Shown here piece by piece: positions 34,095-45,639 of a stretch of DNA of 62,000 nt. Both the position numbers and the translations under genes were made by a program. This DNA comes from Gnetum montanum (Eukaryota > Streptophyta > Gnetopsida > Gnetales > Gnetaceae): assembly GCA_015680685.1 (NCBI GenBank), contig MNCI01004501.1, forward strand, positions 1,094,428 through 1,156,427. Direction: 5' to 3'. Within the stretch, counting starts at the first letter, position 1. Each line of letters begins with the position of its first letter. The notes below the pieces were generated by a model. That model searched no databases, had not been told where the DNA came from, and saw only the letters and a program-made list of their open reading frames with translations.

Positions 34095-34960
34095 TTAAGG
34101 TATGTGTGTGGGGTTCCAGTAGAGAACCTTATCTCCTGGTTGAAATTTAACTTTTCTAATTTTTAGGTTAGGATGCTTTTTGTTATAAGCCTTGTGCAAC
34201 TCATTAGATGATAAGGCCACTAATTGATTTTTATCTAGCAAGTTGAGATTCATTAGTCTTTCCTTTTGGACTAAACTTAAGTTAAGGTTAAGGTTACAAG
34301 CCATTGAAAGTGAATTTTAGATTGAATAGGAAGTGTTGGTAGTTTCTCATACACAAGCTCATAGGGCGAGTAGCCTATAGGAAGTTTCCAAGTTGATTAG
34401 TAGGCCCAAAGGGCATTTTTGAGTTTTGTGCTCCAATCCTTCTTATACTTGCTAATAGTTCTTGTTAGTATTCTTGTGATTTCCCTATTGGTAACCTTAT
34501 CTTGACCATTAGCTTGGGAATGGTAAGCTGTTGTGAGTTTGTGTTCAACCCCCAAGCATTGCATGAGCTTCCAAAAAGTAGTGCCTATAAAATGAGTTCC
34601 ATTGTTAAAAATTAATGCACGTGGCACACCAAACCTATGTACAACATTTTGTTGTAAAAATTAAGCAGTAATAGAGGATGTACAATTGATGATGGCTATT
34701 GCTTTTGCCTATTTTGTACAATAGCCAACATTGACTATGATGTAATCCTTTCTATTTGACATGGGCATGATCGAACCCATGAAATAAATGCCAAAAATGT
34801 CAAATGGTTCTAATGGTTGAATCCATTGTTGAGGTTTTTCCATTTGGGTAGTCATTCCACAATCTTGTTGGCAACATTCAAAAGAGTGGATAAAATGGTG
34901 AGCATCCCTGGAGAGTGTTGGCCAATAGTACCTTGCCATTAGGATTTTAATGGTCATGCA
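34095..34960 (-). pseudogene. Integrase of copy 2, catalytic residues lost
   Basis: From 34957: MARYYWPTLSRDAHHF (HHCC finger region), then EPFDIFGIYFMG, LIFNNGTHFIG, TAYHSQANGQDKVTNREI and, at the end, KFQPGDKVLYWN. In active relatives these read GIDFMG, SDGGTHF and GQVEV: here the first Asp is Tyr, the second is Asn and the Glu is Lys. All three DDE positions are therefore changed. Stops and a frame break between 34628 and 34708 add to this. Confidence 0.8.
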
Positions 34961-35155
34961 TCTTTTAGCATAGTGTCCTCCACAAGGACCTTCATGAACA
35001 TCTTGGAGAATGCATAGTTGATCAGCATCAGAGATACACTAGCAAACTAAGCCATTGGCGTACACCTTGTAGAGGTGTCTATTGATCTCCATGAAGTGCT
35101 TTACCTAGTGAATAAAATGCTATTTCTCTTGGTGGTCCATCCCTTGTGGCATATC

Positions 35156-35830
35156 TTAAGTGAGAAGATAGATGAGAATGTTATCATACCATTTTGACTC
35201 ATTGGGCATTTTCTCATTTATTACTCTAGTAAAGAAGAGTTCATCAAGAAATGTATTAGATAATGGGCTCTTATCCTCTTTGTTGTCCCATTGCAATTGA
35301 GACAAGTGATCAGTGACCACATTCTTAGTGGCTTTTTGATTTACCATCGTAAGATTGAATTCTTGTAAGATCACTAGCCACTGCATGACATGGGGGCTCA
35401 CCATGGGTTTGTTCATTAGGAAGTGGATGGAACTATGGTCTATGTGCACAAATAGCTTGTATCCAAGCACATAATGCTTGAACTTCTCTAGATTAAACAC
35501 CACCACCATCAATTCTTCTTCTATAGTAATGTAGTTCAATTGTGCACCCACAATGCTTCAGTTGGCATAGTGGATGTAGTATAGACGTTTCTTGTCATCT
35601 AACTACATCAACACAACTCCCAAAGCATAATTTGATGCATATATCATGATTTGAAATGGTCTAGACTAGACTAGTGCTTGTAGGATTTGGGTTGATACAA
35701 GCTTTTCCTTTTGTTGTTGGAATGCTTTCTTACACTCTGTGGTCTAGACAAAGGAGGCATCTTTCTTTCTTAGCTCAACCAACAGTTTTGCGATGTTAGA
35801 GAAGTTCTCTATAAATCATTGGTAGTAGCT
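35156..35830 (-). pseudogene. RNase H domain of copy 2
   Basis: A 131-codon open stretch (35551-35156) reads NYITIEEELMVVVFNLEKF, YKLFVHIDHSSIHFLMNK, VTDHLSQLQW: the gypsy RNase H pattern with the conserved Glu, Asp and the DHLS end. The N-terminal part (35830-35552) continues from RT with stops. Confidence 0.8.
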
Positions 35831-36520
35831 AGTGTGTCCAAGGAATGACCAAACATTTTTAACTATTTTTGGTTTGTAGGTTATTCCTTGGATGACCCTT
35901 ATTTTTTCATGGTCCATCTTAATTCCTACTTGCGATACATTGTGCCCCAATACAATGCCCTTCTGAACCATGAGATGAATTTTTTGGTAATTAAGCCATA
36001 AGTTGGTTTCAACACATCATTTCAACACTTGCTCAAGACAATCTAAGGCTTACTCAAATGTAGCTCCATAGGTGGAGAAGTCATCCATGAAGACTTCTAC
36101 ACCACTACCGATCTATTGTTGGAAGATGCTTAGGACTAAGTGTTGAAATATGGTAGGAGCATTGCATAGACTAAATAGCATCTTATGATATGCAAAAGTC
36201 CCCCAAGGACTTGTGAACATTGTTTTTTCTTGATCCTATAGTGCAATTTGGATTTGGTTATAGCCACTATAACCATCTAGGAAGCTATAGTAGCAATGCC
36301 CTAATATTGTGTCGAGCACCTAGTCAACAAATGGCAATGGAAAGTGATCCTTAAATGTTGTCATATTCAACAACCTAAAATTGATGTAGACCTACCACTT
36401 ACCATCTTTCTTTGATACAATTACAAGTGGACTAACCCACTCACTATCCACAATGGGATAGATGAACCCCACCTTGAGGAGTTTCTCAACTTCCTCCTTG
36501 ACAATTTACTTCAATTTGGG
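35831..36520 (-). pseudogene. Reverse transcriptase of copy 2
   Basis: Minus-strand RT. Visible blocks: EEVEKLLKVGFIYPI, SPLVIVSKKDGKW, FPLPFVD, FLDGYSGYNQIQIAL, FTSPWGTFAYHKMLFSLCNAP, VEVFMDDFSTYG. FMDDFS is the catalytic centre (about 36070-36092) in the form typical of Athila/Tat elements. At least five in-frame TAG or TGA codons, most explained by CAG-to-TAG or TGG-to-TAG or TGA change. Confidence 0.85.
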
Positions 36521-37079
36521 GTTCAACTACCTTTGCAGCTACTATTTTGGCTTAATGGCTAGGTCAATGTAAATGAGATGCTGGCATATCCTAGGATCAA
36601 TCCCTATGAGTTTAGGATATGACTAAGAAAAAGCTACTAACCATATTTCAACTACTTTCAATAGCATATTTTTCTATTTTGGATAAAGTCTTACATTGAT
36701 TATAACCAACTTCTTATTTTTCAAAAACATGTATTCCATTCCAACCAGTAACATTTTCAGTTCAAGGGATTGTTACTTGAAGTTCTCAGGAATTTCCAAC
36801 TCTTCCCAATAGGTATCATTATTTGTATCATCAGAGAGTTAGTGATGAACTTGCTCAAGTCCATCCATGCTCATGACATATTCACATGTAAGTCTCTTAG
36901 CTAGTTCCATGCATAGTTTGCTACTTTCTAAATTAGTGGTTAGCCACTAGGTGCCCTCCTATTTTGTGGCTATTGTGTACAAACACCTTTGAATTTCTAC
37001 TCCTAGCACACACTTCTTACATGCAGAGATGGATTCTTGCTTGGTGGCCCAAAGTTTCTACACATAATTGCACTGGCTA

Positions 37080-37450
37080 TTGCTATACATGATGCATGGA
37101 ACTCTCTTCTTCTTGATCTTTATTAATGCATTTTATTTAGAGATTTCCAAGGAAAGATCTATGATGCCCATTCTTACATCTATGATGCTCAACCATGCTC
37201 TTCCTATGATGATTGGAAAGTTCCCTTTGTAGTTCTCCACTTTGATTACCAGGAAGTCAATAGGATAAGACCATCCACAGAAAGTAGTCATAATGTCTTC
37301 TACCAATCCCAATGGAATAGTGATGGACTAGTCCACCAATTCCAATTTCATGTTGCTTTACATAAGAGGAGGCAGGTTCTAGGTAGTGTATATATCATTA
37401 GAAATTAAATTAACACCAGAACCTAAATCAAAAAGAGCCTTGCATAGTTC
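37080..37450 (-). pseudogene. Aspartic protease of copy 2
   Basis: LFDLGSGVNLIS holds the active Asp (codon 37427-37429) in the DLGS form of Athila-type proteases; downstream are SITIPLGLVEDIMTT and FPIIIGRAWLS (the Gly-Arg-Ala flap-side block). Three stops. Almost the same protein is encoded at 61620-61990. Confidence 0.78.
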
Positions 37451-37599
37451 ATTCCTAGTAATCTACAAATAAATTAGACTTCCAAGATTAGCTAATTTCC
37501 TAGGAAGGTTTGCTACATAGATCCAATTAGACACAGTGTTAGTAAGCATTACAGTATGGATCCTTGGTAGAGTTTAATTTAAAGGAGGCCCAAAGGAAT

Positions 37600-40072
37600 T
37601 GGATATGGAGGGAAAGGTAGGAGAAGGGTTGTCAACTGTAGGTGTAGGTGAAGGCTTAGGTGGACTACAAGTTGAAATAAAGGTCTTTTTCTTAATCAAG
37701 AAATCAACCCCTTCGGTTGATGAGTGGGTTACAAATTAACATCCCTTGTAGCATTGCGTTGTTGTGGTTAAGTAGCCAGTTCAACCTGCATTGATGGAGC
37801 AAGTGGTAGCTATGTAACTAGGGAAGGAATATGTGCAAGGATAAGAGAAGGATAAGGATAGGAGGTGGTATCCCTTCTTTCATGTGGAGAAGGAGTTTGA
37901 TAGTATTCAAAAGGGTGGTAGTAAGACTAAATATTAGAAATGTGACTGGAAGAGTCACATGAAGACATGGGTTGTTGAACGTGATAACCATATGGATTAG
38001 GATTTCAGCAAGGGTATTGTTGCTTTGGTGGTGCAAGCACCGATGATTGTGGTTGCTGCCATTGTTGGTATTATTCATACAGTTGTGATGGAGCTCTACT
38101 TAGATAATATGGTTGTTGTTGGTGGAACTATTTGAGATTACCTTGAGGATAAGGTAACCTTCTAGATGTTTGCCTTTGTGTAAGTCATGGATGTAAGGCA
38201 TACACCTTAGATTCCTATTGATGTGACACAATGGGGAAACATCCATTAGGATGTTCATACTAACAAATTTCACATCCACGATCATCATCTGATTCACTAT
38301 TCACAACCTTGTCTATTACAACAATCTTGTCCCTACCTTTGTAATATGCATGTTTAGCTTCTTTGCACCTCCTATGCTCACGATCACCACCTTGTTCTCA
38401 AAACTCTTTAGCAATTTTGAGGATAGCTTGAAATTGGCTATCCATGGAGTCCCTTAACTGATCAAGCTTAGCCATAAGTTCATATTGGAATTTTTGAAGT
38501 AGCATGACTTATGCATTTTCTTGTCAAATATGGATTCATCCTCACTGTCATAGAATCAAACCTCCTACTTGAAAATGGAAGGATTGCAGTTGTACTCCTC
38601 TACACTTTGTCTTTTTCTTAGTTCACCCTCCCCTTTGGCAAACTACTCTATTAACCTTTTTACCTAATGGGTTGTTAGTTCTAATAATCACCCTTGGGCA
38701 TAGACAACAAGGGTTTTCCTCATTTCATTAAAAATCCCATCTACAATGTGGTGGAGTTGAGCCAATTGAGAATAACCATGGCCATGACATTTGTGCATCA
38801 AGGCATAGTATCAAACAATGGCAGCATCCAAGGATTTGTGTACTCCTTGTTTCCACCCTTGAGTTTTCTTCCTTAAGTTAGACACCTGGGAGTACATTTG
38901 ATACTTATCATTAAACATTTCAAGCATGGTACTTCATTGTCTCATAGATTCTAGTTCTAAGGACTGGTACTAATTCTCTGCTTCTTTGATGAGTGTCATT
39001 GGAAACAAATTTAGTTTCTACCACTGATTCTCTATGTTTTACAAGGCACTTGCATCTTGGAAAGCTTGAAGATGATTTTACAGATTAGTGTTATATCCTC
39101 CTTCAAATTGAGGAATATTGTTCATATCTAACTGTTTGATTTGACTATTTTTTACATGCCTTGTTGGAATTTTGGTCACCTTTGTGATGTTAAGCATACT
39201 TCAGGTAGCAAATAGAGGCTCATCGAGGCCTTGATCTTGGTGCCTACGATGCCCTTTAGTACCCCTTCATTCATGGTGATGTGCCACTCTTGAACATCTA
39301 TGTCCTTGATCTTGCCTATCTCGAGGGTCCTATTGGTCATTACGCTCATTTCGATCACCTCCATTACAATCTCATATTTTGTAGTCATGATTAGAGCTAG
39401 AAGAAGAAGATGATGATGAAGGAAAAGAGGAAGAAGAATTAGCACCATCACAGTGCCTACTACCACCTCTTTGGTGATTACAACCATAATCACGATTGTT
39501 CTTCTTGCTAGCATCCTTGTTTTGACTTGCTCCTCCAAACTCATCTTTGTCATTAAATCCCTTATTACCAGAATCAAGATTATGAACTTTGAAGTGTAGA
39601 TTCTAGGTTTGACCTTCATCACTAAATTTAAAAAGAGGAGCATCATTGAGTGGAAAACCCTCCAGAGAAGGGTTCCCCACTAGCATGTTGGTACAATAGG
39701 AACAGAGAATTGTTAAGCCCTTTTCCGTTTGAAAATTCATAACATTGCTCTTGCTGTCAATCCCATAGGAATCGTGCTTTAGTGGGATGATAATCCCTGG
39801 TGTTAACATCCTCCATGATATATTCTCCATGGTGGTCTTGAAGATGACATCATGCAATCATTTGATAAAGCATTGCAAGAGCAATGATTGGGTGGCAACA
39901 CAATGTTGCCCTCCATGTCATGCTACCATAGCTATTCATCCTAGTGTAAGATGAAGGTGAAGTTTGACACATACTCATCAGGATGAGTATATGTAATTTG
40001 GTACTATTGAGGCTTTGATGGATGACTATTATCAGGCTTGGGCAGAGAAGCACTCATGTGAGAAGAAGACAT
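37600..40072 (-). pseudogene. gag of copy 2, decayed
   Basis: Starts MSSSHMSASLPKP at 40072. Contains ITYTHPDEYVSNFTF, DMEGNIVLPP, a Ser-rich part (SSSSFPSSSSSSSS-like, about 39400-39440), EVCLTSQR-like and LDMNNIPQFEGGYN segments and a zinc-knuckle-like CEIC...H...C at 38274-38239. Many stops and several frame breaks. Confidence 0.75.
38239..38274 (-). other. Short zinc-knuckle-like motif in gag
   Basis: CEIC-stop-YEHPNGC: spacing C-x2-C-x3-H-x3-C, one residue shorter at two places than the usual retroviral C-x2-C-x4-H-x4-C. The stop is at a position that reads His in the copy at 60816. Confidence 0.6.
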
Positions 40073-40214
40073 TGTTAGTTAGCGAAACAAAAATCATAGT
40101 GTACTCTGAGAATTTGTTGTAGTAATAGTAAAATAAGTTATGAATCTGAGGTTCATTCCAATGATTTAAATAATTTTCACGAGATCCTAGATAGCACAAA
40201 AAACAACAAAAAGG

Positions 40215-40232
40215 TCCTTGTCAATGGCACTA
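40215..40232 (-). promoter_or_regulatory. Primer binding site of copy 2, decayed
   Basis: Plus-strand TCCTTGTCAATGGCACTA aligns with TCCCCGGCAACGGCGCCA of copy 1 with six changes, five of them C-to-T or G-to-A. One base separates it from the LTR start at 40234, as in copy 1. Confidence 0.75.
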
Positions 40233-40241
40233 ATGATGGGG

Positions 40242-40256
40242 GGGGTGTCGGACCCC
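40242..40256 (-). other. Hairpin at the LINE 3' end
   Basis: Five-base arms GGGGT and ACCCC around GTCGG at the very 3' terminus of the truncated LINE. A terminal stem-loop of this kind is reported for some plant L1 elements as the RT recognition site; here it is inferred from position. Confidence 0.55.
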
Positions 40257-41085
40257 GAAAAGAAGTTCTATTGATATTAATAGTGTATCAGTTACAATAA
40301 CCTGAACAAGTCATCGGGTTAAGGGGAAGGGGAAGCTGAGAGCACAATGCATGAAACTCGAGAATAGCCTTATAAATGAATGTGTATTAAAGGAGGAAAC
40401 CCAAATTGGGGCACCACCAAACATCCACCCATGCTAACTCATTAAAAAATAGAATGACATAGAATTAGATAAGGAAAAAAAACTCTCAACTAAGAATAGA
40501 GAGAGTTCCAATGGTGACTTCTCATAACAGAAAGGGAAAGATTTGTAGAGATTACTGATGATGAGTGTTAATGCACAAGTCTTTCCCATGGCTGCAAAGG
40601 ATGAACCAACTAATATCTATCCATATTGAACTTGGATGCTTAAGATGTGAGTTGGAAATGAATGAGGCGAAAGATCTACAACTTCTCCAACCTGGTGAGA
40701 AAACATTTATTAGAATAATCTGTCCTTTGAAATATAACATTGCATCTTTGCTTCCAAATATAATATAAAATAGTAGGCCTAATAACTTTCCATAGAAACT
40801 TGAGATTAGCAGAAGTAATGTTTAGAAAGCTGAATATGACATCCTCTTGAGATAGCTTTTATGAAGGAAAAACTATGGAAGCCCACTCCCACACATGCTA
40901 AGCAAAGGGACAATGCCAAAACACATGAACAAAGTCATATTGTCCACCACAGAGAGGGAAATTGGGATTGGGAATTCCTAGATATTCTAACTGTTTACCA
41001 ATAGGTAGACCATGGTGGAGGAGACACCAAAGGAACTATTTAATTTTGGGAAGGGTCGAAAGGTTCCAAATATTTTGGAAGAGAG
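40243..41085 (-). mobile_element. 5'-truncated L1-type LINE inside the LTR
   Basis: Minus strand. The first part encodes a zf-RVT end (LCGGQYDFVHVFWHCPFA, FLWKVIRPTILYYIWKQ) with stops, then a 3' non-coding tail of about 400 bp that ends with a GGGGT-GTCGG-ACCCC hairpin. Its 5' side stops abruptly at the LTR, so it is a typical truncated insertion. It is younger than the LTR it splits. Confidence 0.75.
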
Positions 41086-41926
41086 GGAGGTACCCCTACA
41101 TCTAACTATATGAATCACTAAGGTGTTACACATGATCTAGTCAAATTCCATGGACCTATAGTTATCTCATACACTAATTCCTCTAGGAAGTGAAATGGTA
41201 TTGAGAACATTCATTTTCTTCCCAACTACACTGGTGAGGCTCAAGGATATGGTTTCAGTTTAATTGAGGTATATGAATTTTTGTCATTTTATATTTTATG
41301 GATGTAATTACCTACAACAAGAATAAGGGTAGAGTAGATTGAAAACTAATGTCTATTGTCTATCTAGCCTAACAAAAGTAATCGCCTCCACTTCCTAAAC
41401 ACATATAACACTATTGGGTGACCAAATGTTAAGCATTGTTGGGTTACCAAGTACTATATGAATGCTGAAAGTGGTCGTGATCATGTTCACTAACTGTTGG
41501 AGATAAATTATTTAATCAAATGCATTAAAGTAAAGAATAGGAAAGTAAAATGCAATAAGGAAAATATTAAGCTATTCTTAGTGCTGTAAGGATTATCAAA
41601 AGAGTTTGTTTTGTTCCTATCACATTGTTGTGCTCAAGTACATCAATGCTTGAACAAAGAACCACACACACTTTAGACTTCTTTTGTAGGCACTCAGAAA
41701 ATATTCTAACTCTAGGGGGAAGAAATAGCAAGAGCTTCGTTTCCTTGCTTGAAAACTAAAAATTGACTAATGAAAACCTTCCCCAAAACTAGAGCCCAGG
41801 TGTAGTATTTATAGACTTAGGGTATATACCCCAACATCGGACATTCGACGTTGGATCTAGGAATCAATGTCATATACCCAATGTCACAACCAACATCAAA
41901 TGGTGATTCGTCACCTAGGTAACAAG

Positions 41927-43337
41927 TGTAGCACCTAGAAGATTTAGTGGCTAAAAGAATTGAGAATCCCAAGTGTAATAGGCTAACCTAGACCTCCATG
42001 AAACAAGATCCAAGGTATCCTAGATGGTCTAGTAGATCACGTAGGAACTTACAAAATGTAAATGGAGAAAATAAAATTGCAGATTCAACAAAAAATAAAC
42101 ACAAAAATTATATTCAAAATAAATTTTACACAAAAAAAGAATTGTAAACTTTATTGAATACTAAGAAAAATGATTAAAGTATGAGGTTTGATTATTTATA
42201 GTTTTTGTGCTAAAAATGCACAAGACTGTTTGAATGGAATTTGAAGCCTGTTGGAGTTCGTAGGTTATATTTTGTAGTCAAACTCCATGATCTAGGTACT
42301 TGCCAACTCCAATCTCTTACAACTCGTTGCTGGTTTTTGTTCAAATTTGCAACTGTGGATGAAAATTGTATAAATAATCGTGTGAACTCTTATTCTAATG
42401 GTGCTACACTAAAGGTCTCTAGTTCTTAGTGTAGATGCCAAATGAAATTCAAGCACTCAAGATTACAAAAGACTATTGATTGCAAAGGTTTGAAATGAAA
42501 AATGTTATTTGAACCTTAATATTATATTCAAGTCTATCTTTTATAGGCTTCAAGGTTGTTGATTTTAGGTTGTAGATTTTTTCCATTGATTTTAGGTTGT
42601 AGATTTTTGCCATGATTGCTAATAGATTGATGTTGATTGTAGGTGTAGTAAGCTATGTTTCTAGCATAGTTGACCATTTATGATAAGATTTGATATACCA
42701 AAGCCATTAAAAGCCATCCACATACTAAGAATAATAAATAGATTTTTGTGATTATGTTGGCTTCACAACAACTATGCTAACCTTGAAAGACTATGCTAGC
42801 ATTGTTGGAATCTATTGGAAATGTGGTGACTACACTGGCCATGTGAAGATTGTTGAAAATCCATGATGACTATGTTAGCCATGCTACCACCATTGGAAAA
42901 TGTCATGACTATGTTGGCCATTGTTTTAAAATGGAAAGTCCAACCACCCAACATTGACCTCACAACATCCACATTGGATTTTGTGACAACTACGCTAGGA
43001 ATTGTTGGGAAATGAAAAACCCAACACCACCAACGATGGGTGTAGGTGGTTCTAGTGTAGTTGAGGCTATACCTTAACAAAAACCCATGAAAATGCCAAA
43101 TTTGGCAGTCTTGAAGATATTTTTAGACTTTTCAAGCCCACATATAAACATAATACCACTTTTTCCACTTGGGAAGTGAGGTAGTAGCACTTTATGAGGT
43201 ATTTTTTCCCCAAAAAGTTAACATATGCAAGATTATAGCTCATGGACCACAAATCTCATATTTAACAATGAAATCTTGCCTCAAGTTCGATGGTGAAGAT
43301 TATAGGTTATAACATGCATTTTCTAGGTGGTGTTTCA
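41927..43337 (-). repeat. 3' LTR of the Tat-like element
   Basis: 1411 bp, plus-strand ends TGTAGCACC and GTGTTTCA. Aligns with 54920-56309 throughout, for example ATTGAGAATCCCA-type, TCCAACTCCAATCTCTTACAA-type, and GTGGTTCTAG blocks. It contains several ACTATG(C/T)TAGCC half-sites also found in the internal array. Confidence 0.85.
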
Positions 43338-43350
43338 TTGGCCCCTCTTT
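43338..43350 (-). promoter_or_regulatory. Polypurine tract of the Tat-like element
   Basis: AAAGAGGGGCCAA on the minus strand directly before the LTR start TGAAACACC. The matching place beside the other LTR (56310) lacks it, which fixes both orientation and LTR edge. Confidence 0.75.
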
Positions 43351-45639
43351 GTTGATGTTTGGAGAATTGACTTGAGAGACATCGACAATGAATATAAAAC
43401 ACCACTATGGGTCCATCACCAATGTTTCCTCTTATTCTTAATCTAGTATTGTCAAACCATGTTGAAGAGTGCTTGTGATAATGGGGTAAGGTTATGATTA
43501 GATGATTTACAATAAATGTCATATTTGGCTATAAGGGAATGATCATGAGGGTTAACAATGAGTTCTATATGTTGACATCATGGCTATGATTATGGCAATG
43601 ACATGTTGAATGATGTATAAGGCCTTTGCAATTTGTGCTTCAAAGTATTAGTAACTCAGTAATGTTTTTGAAGAACCAACACCTCACTCCAAGGTTTCTT
43701 CAGCTATTAGGCTTCTTCCTTTACATGTTCAAAGCCATTGATTTATCTTTTGGTCCTCATTGGCCATTTGACTTCTTGGAAATTTGTTTCCTCATTTTTT
43801 TAGAGGATGAAACTTTCATCTAGTTTCATTACTAAGACTCAGTTTGATTTGGTTTTGTTGTTGAATGAAATGTGTTACATTCAATGGACTTGATGGTGGA
43901 CCTAATGCATGAGTGTTGAAAATGGGTTAAGGCAAGGAAGGTCATAATCAAGCTATGGGTTTGGGATCGAGGAGAGGTAATAGGAGTGAAGTGGAATAAG
44001 CACTCTTAGCATGATAGGACAAACTCACCAAATCTTGTGCATTGAGGTTAGATGGTGACTTGCTACCACAATGAGTTGCACCTTCACGATGACATCTCAA
44101 GGTTCATCTTGCAAGTATAATTCCAAGAGGAGATGAAAACAAGATGAAGAAAACATTCTTTTACATGATGTTACATAAGGCCACATGAGATCATTAGCAA
44201 ACTTGATTGTCATAGGTTACTATAGTTACAACATAGAAAGAGATCTATGCGATGTGCATCAGATTCACAAAGCTTTGTAGTTCATTCTTTGTGCGAAACA
44301 AGAAGAGATAGAGAGAGCATGTATGTTCACTTGTTGTAGACCATCAAAGTAATCAACATTGGTCATTCATTCCAATATATTAATAATGGTAAACAACACT
44401 ACAAGCAAACATGTGAGTGTTAGATAAAATTAGAGCTATATGATGGCTTTGATGTTGTCTTAGAGGACTTTAGTGATGTCTTAAGCCTACTAAGAGAACT
44501 TAGCTTTAATATTTTCTCATCACCACTATGTGTTGTGATAGGAACCTCAACTAAAGAGTCCTTGGTAATGTTGCTAGCCTCAAGGTCAAGGTTTTTAACT
44601 AGGTTTTCAAGCCATTCTACAGGTTTTCTTGTTAAGGCTATGTGGTCAACAAAACTCTTAGGCTCAAGATTTAGGTAATTAAGGTTAATAAATCATTAAA
44701 AATCACCATGAGGTCCACCTAGGTTCATTGGTAAGTTAATTGGCTTCCAGGTGTCCATACTCCAATCCTGCATATCAACCATAAGCACATTAAGTGACAC
44801 CTTGGTAGAATGAGTAAATAATGCCAAAATAATATAAAAAACTCTACCAACTATGCATGGATTAACCAACATATGCTATGTCATGGTCAAACAATGTGAA
44901 AAAAAAGGTCAACAAAGCCTATAAGAGGTAGGTGAGGACAAATAAGATGAAGAAAGACTACATAGGGTCAAATAAAAACCAAAAAATGGGAAGACTTGGT
45001 GGAATGATGCTAAGTGATGATCTAATGATGAATAGTGAAGCCAAATGATATCACAGGGTCAAAGAATGAGGGTTAAGAATGCACAATAAGGTCAAATCAA
45101 TTCAGAGCATAGTGAAACAAGTCTAATCAATCAAGGTATGAAACATAAGATAAAACATGATCAATATTGGTCAAACAGGGTTAGATGTTGCTAGTTTGAG
45201 GCCTTGGTGAACCATATGATGGTTACATGATATTAAATGATGATTAAGGATAGTCAAAACCCATTACCTAACATGAATCAAAGGTAAAACAAGGTCAATA
45301 GACATCACAAGAAAGAGAATAAGGTAGATATGGTGAAATTAGAGCTAAGTAGAAGTTGAATGAGGTCAACTAATGATCTGTAAAATTCAACCATGCATTG
45401 AAATATCAAAACAAGTTGAAACATAATAAAATAAGGTCAAATTAGTCATGGTGGGAAATATGTAATAAAAGAAGGTCAATATTAATCAAACAAGGCTAGA
45501 CTTTGAATGTTTTAGGCCTTAGTAGGTCATAGTAGAGGTCTACAAGGCTAACAAGTGAGTTTGGAAACTTGGTGAGGTCATTTAGAACTACTTGAAAGAA
45601 AAAATGGAATCTTTTCTTATGGCTACACTATCCTCAACT
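43351..45639 (-). other. Non-coding interior of the Tat-like element, 3' part
   Basis: No recognisable frame. Bases 44860-45570 are rich in AAGGTCAA and hold a loose two-copy repeat (about 45075-45215 and 45430-45535). Confidence 0.4.

Larger units (their letters stand above)
30973..41913 (-). mobile_element. Athila-like Ty3/gypsy element, copy 2 (complete, dead)
   Basis: Minus-strand element with 3' LTR 30973-31792, PPT 31793-31805, integrase, RNase H, RT, protease and gag in reverse order, PBS 40215-40232 and 5' LTR 40234-41913 (interrupted by a LINE at 40243-41085). Flanks CCTAT (30968-30972) and CCTAG (41914-41918) look like a target duplication with one change. The RT motif FMDDFS and the tRNA-Asp primer site place it in the Athila/Tat branch. 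Every coding part carries stops. Size is 10.9 kb including the LINE. Confidence 0.88.
40234..41913 (-). repeat. 5' LTR of copy 2, split by a LINE
   Basis: TGATGGGG (40234) is the LTR end; the LTR resumes at about 41086 with GGGAGGTACCCC and runs to ATTCGTCA at 41913. Without the insertion it is close to the 3' LTR in length (about 837 versus 820 bp). Confidence 0.82.
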
